Shown here: positions 26,801 through 35,800 of the stretch, in pieces | Layout: each line of letters starts with the position of its first letter | How positions within the stretch are numbered: position 1 is the first letter of the stretch | Assembly (NCBI GenBank): GCA_008933995.1 | Contig: WARS01000015.1 | Location: forward strand, 15,198,957 to 15,262,956 | DNA from: Datnioides undecimradiatus | Taxonomy: Eukaryota; Chordata; Actinopteri; Lobotiformes; Datnioididae | Direction of reading: 5' to 3' | DNA length: 64,000 bases | Notes under the pieces: generated by a model | What the model was told of the DNA's origin: nothing | Seen by the model: the letters and a program-made list of their open reading frames with translations, nothing else | The model's database searches: none | Position numbers and translations under genes: made by a program

Positions 26801-29800
26801 CTGCGGCCATGGAAAAAACTCCCAAACTCTGACTTTTTGGAAGGTCGGTCATTTAGGCTGACAGACACACTCCAGTTGGTTGCAGAAGTGGGCTCACACT
26901 TGACTTTGTTTCAGTGTTTAGCTTTGTTTCAGACTTTTTATGAGCATCATAAAACTGAATGACACTTATTAAACACTGAGGTACAGTCTGTTCTCTCGGA
27001 CCGCTCAGGACACAGATTTCTCCACTTCGTCCTGTCAGTCACTCTCCCTCCTCACTAAACCCAACACACCCTCCCAACCACTGCGCTACAGCCACGGCTG
27101 CTGAATCAGCAAGCTGACCAGATCGCCTTCCATTTTAAAGCTTTTAGGTGAGGAAGGGGAAGTGCAAAGAATGAAGAAGGTGACCAGGATGAAATGTTCT
27201 CTGGGACAGATGCCAAATCCCCGCCGCTCAAACAACGGCTGTAATCCATTTGACTACAGAGGACTTTTTGGCGAAAAAGCGAACAAACAAATCAGAGCAA
27301 CCACGCGTAAACATTCCCCGGTGTTTACTGTCAAAACTCTTGACACAAGTGGCATTTTCCTTGAGCGTCCGAGCTTGTTTACGTCCCGTTTACGCTTCAG
27401 GAGAGCCTAGTTTAACACCCGCTTGTGACAGCGGAGACAACATGCCACAGTTTTGTTTGGAAAGACTGTCTGGATGATACAGTGACTGTGCAGGGGAGCG
27501 ACGGCGTTTGAATTGTGTCTCGGGTTTGTTATACCAGGCTTCTGGGCTTGAATCCTGAACTTGAGTCAAACATTTACCTTTTCAGGAACGAAAGGGGACA
27601 TTTTCACTGAAAAGCTTAAAAGCACCTCTCCTCATTCAAGTATCCCTACCTCAACAATCACATACATCCCATCCTGTCTTATCTTACCATCAGCTTGCTC
27701 TAATTTGGTTTGCTCATGTCAGCGTTAGAGAAACCCACTTATCCTTTGCTGTATGCGTGCGTGTGTGTGTGCATGCACTGGGTTTGGCTGCAGTCATCCT
27801 ATTTTAGGAGACTGTCAATCGACCAGTCACAGCACATATTCAACTGCATGTCCTCTCTCTCTCTCTCTCTCTCTCTGCTTCGAGTGACAGAGACACTAAA
27901 ACAAGAGGAAGGACTGAACCTATTTTTAAGACCACCCCGGTGGGCTGCTTGTCCAGTGCAGCTCCCTGAAAGCATCTGTGCTGCCTTCAAAGAGCTGCTG
28001 AAATATCAGTCATGACACGAGCATGAATGAATGATCTAAAAAAAGGGGTAAAATCATGGCAGTTGTTACTTTCAGCCATCCATTTTGCAAAGAATTCATG
28101 GACAAAGAGCAAAGAAACCATGCGGAGGAGAGGTTGTTTTCTTTTCGTCTTCATTTTTAATTAGAATTTATATAAAGTATATGTAGAAAGCATGACCAAT
28201 ATATTACATGGCCCAGTTTCTATATTTGGCCGGTATAGTGGAGTGTCAAAACTTGGTCTGTGTTAGTGTACATTTGTATGTGCAAGACCAAAAGAATAAC
28301 CATATTAGTTGTTTGTACACACCTCAAAAACAATAGTTCAGCAGAGGCTTCTCCAGCCTGTAACTTCATGGAGCTTTAGGTGCTGTTAGATGGATTTTTA
28401 TACTATGTGACATAGCAAGGCTAGTTGGTTTTTGTGCTAAGCTAAGTTGTTTGATGGCTTTTTAACATGCACATGTGAGAATGGTCTTGGTCTTCTCATC
28501 CAGCTCTCTGCTAGTTAGGTAATCAGCATATTTCTTAATATGAAAAACCTTTGCCTTCATGTGACCTGTGTTTTCCAGATAAGTAACCTCCTCTAATTCA
28601 TGTAAATAATAATAATAATAACGTCAATATTAATTTTGTCCTGGCTGTGTGCATAAAGTCTTTCATGTCTTTGCCATTTTATGCTGATTACGCGCTGCAG
28701 TAATTAACATTAATTATAGCGGACAGATGCAGTGATAACGGCTCTCTGTCTGAAAGCACATTTGATGTAATTGATCAGGTTTACCATCTGTCACAGTATC
28801 ACACTACAACATATAGTATCTAGCTCTAACAACCTGTGTATGTCTTAGAGCTCTGCAGGACTATAAACCTCTTTTTAGCAAACAGTGCTCACAAAGCACA
28901 TAAGATACATCTTTCTACTGGGATAATGCAATTAAAACACCATAAACCTCAAGTTATTCCTCTTTTAAAGACGAAGATTTTTTTTTTTTTTATCTGCACC
29001 ATGTTACCAGATCAGCATTTCAGGCTTTCCAAATGCATCTGAGATTAGCTCCAAGGTCAGATCATCATTGCTGCAGGTCACAGGTTAAGCTTGTTAGCTT
29101 GTCTGTTGACCTTTATTAACTAAGTTATTTCAAGTGAGGAAGTGAATGAAAACATTATTTATAAAGATATATTCTTTATTTTATGGTTTTACTTTCAGCA
29201 GAGCACTTTCTATGTTAAATTCCAACATGCAGATTAGACTGAAAACCTGACAGAGTTTCTGAAAAACAAGGTACTCGGACTCCCCTAACACACACACACA
29301 CACACACACACACCAGAACACATGAAATTCCATTCCCCCACTGTTTGACAAGAAGCTTCAATATTATCTGGCGGATTCTTGAGGAACATCTGCACCACTA
29401 TTATGTTACAGCCCCCCCCCCCAAAGGCAACAAAATCAGCTCCATCAGAAATGACTGAATAAGGAATTTCTCCTGTAGTGGAAAGTAGTGCGACAAGCAA
29501 CGACCACGAGGAACGTCCTTGAAGTTTTCATTGTGAAAAGACGCTGAGAGCGGCTCTTTTTGACCCAAAGCTGACAAGCTCTGCTCCGTTTTCTCCTTCA
29601 CCGTTGAAATACAATGCTCATGGTGAAGAACTGGTGTGAGCCATTCTCCTGCATGTTTCAACATCCACGCTTACACACACACATTCACTTTTACACACGT
29701 GTATGTTCACACACCAAATGGCTGTCACTCGCACATCTTTAAGAAATCACTCGTCCACCATTTGAATAAACACTTTCTGGGGCCTTGGTCAAATAATTAT

Positions 29801-32800
29801 GGTAACAATATACAGCGCCCTGCGATGACAAGAATAATATCGGCTCTGTTCATCAACAAGGTAATTTGTGAGGTCTTGCCGACTGGAGGTAGAGAGAATA
29901 TGCTGACATGCAGTAATGGTATATGGCCAAATGGTAATGATATTTTGACAGCAGCTATCTGCAACGCTGGGGCTCCCATGAGCTGCCAGAGGGTTGTGCA
30001 ATGCTGAGGCAATACAATGAAAAGTCTAATTGTCCCTCCTGTAGAAATGTAGATAGTTTGACAGAATAACTTACCACCTCCAGGCAGTCCACTATTTTGC
30101 TTAGCTTGTCTTCTGGTAGATTAGCCAAGAGTGAAACACTGACAGAAAAGACAAAACACAGGTGATGAACATTAATTTCTGCTTCTACATTTTAATACAA
30201 AATTGACAGAACCAAAGGTGCCTGAGAGCTTTCATGTAGAACTACATTTCCTGTGTCACAGTAATCAAGTAATACAATGTAACTGACAAATTACATGATC
30301 TGTTTTAAACAATACATTCATGTACTTTAGACCGCTTCTCAATCTCACGTCTGCAACTCAACTCTGCAGAACTTTGCTGCTTTTGGCCTCTTGCTTTTGT
30401 TCTTTGCCACCAAGTTCACGGCTTAGACAAGCCAGCAGTTGGTTGCCTGCCCACTGAATAGCAGCAGACAGCCATATTAAAGGGGCTGCTGCTGAAACTG
30501 AACAACTGGCAGTTGAAGAGGTTTTGGAGACCATCAAAAGGGTAAATATTGCACTCATCAGCTGGACACAAACAAAACTTCAATGAGACTCCGTGTTGCT
30601 TTGTGTACATATCTAACTGACTGCTGACAGATAGACAAGGCCACCAATGATGTATCAAGGATCTGTGAGTTTGTTTTGGAATCTCTCTGCTCCCTAGTCA
30701 TCTATAATTGATGAATGCAACTTTAAATGTCTTTTTGCTATGGTTAGAAAAAATACCTCTACGTTTATTGGCTGCTGGTCGTGTCCATCACTTTCTCATA
30801 AAGGGAACATTTGACATATGCGATCACTCGCAAGAACCGTAACAGCAAGGTGATGTTGGCTTATTGGCTATAAATTGGGGCGAACCTTCGGAGAAAGTTG
30901 CGGTACTGCTCATGTCGCATCTCAGCTGTCCTCCTCATGATGTTCTGGAACACTTCCCGGTCCAAAGCCCACGTCCTCACTTTGTTCACCGCTGTAAAAG
31001 CAACATCAGATCAGAAAATGGGACACGGTTCAGGTTCTGACCTTTCCACAATCTAGTTAACCTGATCAGTGAATATTAAAAGGAGCCACAGCAGTTTTCA
31101 ATAGCAGGAGAAAACCTGTCTTCAGACTTGACTGATGATAGAATGGTGACTGACAAAAAAAGGAACATTTTCTTTCCTCCCTTATCTTTCTTCCCATTCT
31201 CTAGTTTAATTAAACCCCTCTATCACCACAGACAAATTCGTATTGTTTTGTTTTGTTAGACTGACAAATGAGGCAAGAAAAACACTGTAATCTGTCCTCA
31301 ATCTTGGGGGTGAGTCACATCAAATCCACAGAATCTTTGTGACAAGCATCAGGGGGAAGTCGCTGTGAAAGTTTGACATGAGCCAGTAGCAAAGAGAGAG
31401 CTCTCCTTTATCCACATCATCAGTTATCATGTAAAACCCACTCAGAGAGACTTGTCAAACTGTCATGGTTTTTCCAGTTCTCCCTGAGTATTGAGGTCAG
31501 CTCAGTGTCCCTCCCCCAGGGGCCACCAAGTCAATTACTTGGTTAAATATACAAACCCGGACAAAGAGCACTCACATAGCATGTGGTATGTGCTTTCCAA
31601 ATGCCAAGGAGGTGAAATCCAATCAGAATGCAAAGCTGTGGATATCATGTAAAGCCTTTGTCAACACGCCCATGCAAAAGCTTGTTTACTTCAGTCTAAT
31701 GACCTATCTGACTCTCCCGCTCCCGCTATCAGGTGATTCTCGGCTTTAAGAAGTCACAGCAACTCAGATAGAGGTCATATGAGTGTCAGATTACATTCAG
31801 GATATCGTTGGAGGTATATAAGAGGAAATGATGCTAAAGGCTACTGGACAGGACAGGAAACTAACTTTCATTGGTGCACCATGACACGCTACTTTCCGCG
31901 CTACAGACTCCAAACCTTGGATTTTACTCCTTTCCACTGTACTCAAAGATCAGTTCGGTTCAGCTTTAGATCTTGTGATAGATATTTACCAGTGACCTTC
32001 CAAAGCACAGTCAGGAAGATCACAGTTGTCCACAACTTCAAGTATTTTGAGAGATACTCTTGTTTGCTTTCTCGCTAAGAGTTAGATAAGAAGTATGCGA
32101 AGCAAGATTCAGGTCATTTTTGGCCTGTCACTTAGCATAAATACTGAAAAAAATGGAAAAACAGCTAGGCTAGCTCAAAAATACATGAAAATATATCTGT
32201 CAAAACCTCTGAAAACAATTTTAAACAATATAGTTTCTAAATGTGTAAATGTAAAGGCAGCAATTTGTGCTTTTACAGGCAAACAACATTTTATCTGTTA
32301 TAAATGGACCATATTTCATAAAGTGCTGACTGGGGACACCACTTGATTTCATGTGAATTCACAGTGTGAGAAGGGAGAGGCGACAGCAAACCGAAGTAAT
32401 GGGAGCATTAGACTTATGTTGCGTGACGTTTGATCATGTCTGCTGCAAGGTCACAGACTCAGTCCCTGCAGCGGTCAGTGTGTCCATCATCAGCCATCAC
32501 AGACCAGCTGACTGACCGCTCAGTCGTATTCACACAGGCCGAAGAGCTGTTTCAGCCTGGTGCAGAGAATGCTAAAAGGTTGTTTCTGTCGTGACTGCGT
32601 GAATGTAAAAATCGTTACCTCGCACAGATGCCGTCCGTGTGCAGTTGTACAGAATGGCTAATTCTCCAAACGTGGTCCACACCGTTATCGATGTGAGCAG
32701 TTTGTTATGTTGAAACACATCCAGCTTCCCATCTGGAAATATGAAACAAGGACAATCAATAGTTTTGGGGGTTTTTTTTAAAACCACATTTAGGACACAA

Positions 32801-35800
32801 ATGAAAAGACACAGGATCCAGACACGTGTTGCAGACACGACATGTCATGACATTTACACTTCATTCAATTCATGTAACACTGGACAAATGGACAAGAGAG
32901 TCTGTTACTCATGTGGTTCCTTTGACTGGAACTTCACATGGCTTCAATGATTTGGACAGAGACAGTAAAACTGCCTTATATCATATATCTGGTAAAGACA
33001 CTTTACATTACCACAATGCCTCTGGGATTTATCACAAATAATAATAATAGTTTTTTGTCTTAAGGACTCTCTGGCCAAGATGTTGTGGCAAGCAATCAGC
33101 CTTATCTTTAGTAAAATGAGACCAGGAAACTAAACCACTGTCCTTTCATCCTTTCCACCGTCCTACCATCTATACCTACTGTTAGCACTACTGAGGCACT
33201 GAGGTGTATTTCTGGCTCTTGTTCCATCACTAACCCTGAAATGATATCATTTGCTGCATAAATTATGACTCAAATTAAGACCTTATTAATAAGATTACAC
33301 TCACTGGCTTCTGACGTATGTGTGATTATTTCAAGGGCTTTCATTAGTGACTAATTATTAATCATGAGCAGTTTTAATACCTGATTAACTATTTACGTCA
33401 CAAAAGCAAAAACTGTGTAGGATTCAGGTTTGCTGTTAAATGCAGGCTCACTGTTTATTTACCATCACAGTCACATTTTATTTTTATTTTTTTTTTTTAT
33501 TTCTTAAAAATTTATTTCTTTCCAGTTAATATGAGTAAGTCTGGTCATATTTGGACAACATCTGATTATGTCAGGATTACACTTGTTACACTGACTCGAC
33601 TGGAGAGACAATATTACGGAACTGACCTACTGCATTTTCCTGTCCAGGGTGAGAAATCACTGTAACACCAGACAGCAGAACAAATACTGGGACATTGTGT
33701 CTGTGAGTGGCTAATTACACCAGCAAGCACACTGGCAGATGCCCAACCATTGTTTAGAGGCCATGTGGTCATCTAAAAAACTTTGTTGCCTGGTTACTTT
33801 GAGAGGGCTGCCAGTGACGTTTGTGACGTCACTGGCAGCTAAACTAAAACATTAAATCTAAACTAAAACATTAAATCAACTTATTAAAGCAAATAAACAG
33901 GTAAATAAATCAGTTTATTGATAAAGAGACAAAAAGTAGAATATTCCACATTTCACTTCCATGTACTTCATAACACTCTATACCAGGGTGGATGAATACA
34001 TTAGTGCCCAAAATGAACTTTTTCACTCTCCTGCCAAGAGCTGATAAACGTGATGAATTTACACTGCATGCACCTGCTGTGAGTGCTGGCTAAAATAATT
34101 TTAATCTACTTTTTTGTGTTGTGTCAAAATTTGTATTTGTGTGCATGTTTTCACACAGGTTTCTCCTCTTTGGAAACAAGATTGAGTATAATGTGATTAG
34201 GATTAAATCTACACCAAAGGTTTCCATCCATATTTAGTGCTAATTTTAACCAGTGTCAGAAAATCTACAAAAGAATATGTGCATATGTTTTTATTCATAA
34301 TAATTACCGTTGAATGGGAATATTAGGAGTTGATTCATGGAGGTAAACTGTGCTCCAGTCAGGTATAAACATATAAGAAGAGGATGGTAGATGGCATGGC
34401 TTAAAGAGGTCTAGTCTTCTCAATTGGTGTAAACAAAAAAGCAAAAAAAAACAAAAACATTGGTTCAGTGTTATAATGTCTTTATTGCTTTATTGCTGTC
34501 TCTTTGGTGGATGTTTACATCATCTGCTTCATGAGCATTGTGATTAATTTGCTGAATCTGTCCGTGCTATACCGTGACACATCTTATTTTCTCTTACAAA
34601 CCATGTTTTCCATGTTTCTGTGTTACTATTAATAAAAGTTAAGTGAACATATTTGTATTCTGAGAGCACAGTTGTCAGGAGAGCAACAAGTCAGTGGAGG
34701 AAAAACTGTCAAATGAGTCCAGAGCCAAACAGCACTGTTCTGTTTTTTTTTTGTTTTTGGTTTTTGGTTTTAAATATGATCTGCTTTTTTGTGCCTTAAG
34801 AACAGAGAAGTTTTAATTTTAATTAAAGACTCTGCCCACTGATTAAACACACCACAAGTGAAACCACCTGCTGAGGCTGCAGATTGCTGCTGGTTTCTTC
34901 GCTGAACAGGGGCTGCCGTCGAAAAGTCTGTTTTGCTTTTTTGCTAAGAGACAGTCAAATTTACATTTTAAATACAGCCCCTTAAAATCTTTCATATCCC
35001 TTTCTTTAACCCAGTGACGTCTTTCCATCAAGGAACGATGGAAAAAGTGCCAGAAGAAAAACCTGGACCCTTTTTTTGACTATTTGACCACAGCCCTGGT
35101 TGACCATCCCAGCTCTGGAGTGTCACTTTTATTGGGCGATGCATGTCACGTGGTGTTACTGCAGTACTGGATTTCAGTAATTGCAGGTGCATTCACCACT
35201 GCAGGAAGTGGAGAGAAAAAGCTAATTTCCTCATTTATTAATTCCAGACTAAAAAGAAGACGATGGGCCAGGCCTGAGCCTACCTGCCAGGACAAACAGA
35301 TGGTTCCCAGGCTCTCCCTGCTTGATGACGTACTCTCCCTGCTGGTAGGTGCGCTCATACATACACTCCACCATGTCTTTGATCTGCTGCAGCTCCAGCC
35401 TCTTCAGGTACTGGTTCTTGTTCAGGGCGTCTGTCAGCAGCTTCTTTACACTGTTAAGACACAACAACAGACGAAGAGTTAAAATAAGGGTTACAATTTG
35501 CCAGTGAGAAGAGAGAAACAGAGGAAGCAAACACTGATCTTTGTAGTCACTGCAGGGTGAGGTGAAGGTTACTAGGTGCATTTGTTTGGATTGCACTTGG
35601 TGTAAGAGCAGTTTAGAGTGACCGAAGAGTTTCCCCCTGATTAGACTTTTTACTCGACTATCTGAACCACAGATGTACTCACTTGTTACTTTGCAGATAG
35701 AGATCGTTGGGGGTTATAACTGCAAGTCGACCACAACTAGCAATTCACATAAACCAACTTGTTTGTTTGAAAATTGTTAGATTTTTCACTTTTTTTTAAA

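Larger units (their letters stand above)
25579..30074. other. prkg2 intron 5
   Basis: 4.5-kb intron, the largest within the coding region. It holds CT and CA microsatellites, a repeat copy at about 28.4 kb and a homeodomain-motif-rich stretch at about 28.7 kb. Sequence at 26385-26425 (CTCGATTATTGATTTTG) resembles the edge of another fish repeat. No exon seen. Confidence 0.7.
32733..35283. other. prkg2 intron 2
   Basis: 2.6-kb AT-rich intron holding the CRE hairpin (33807-33839) and a 19-bp tandem duplication just after it. No exon seen. Confidence 0.7.

Noticed and set aside
29288..29313. CA repeat as part of a CRISPR or satellite array
   Set aside because: A simple dinucleotide repeat with no spacer structure.
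31779..32078. 99-codon plus-strand ORF in prkg2 intron 3
   Set aside because: No similarity recognised, and its end overlaps a repeat copy.
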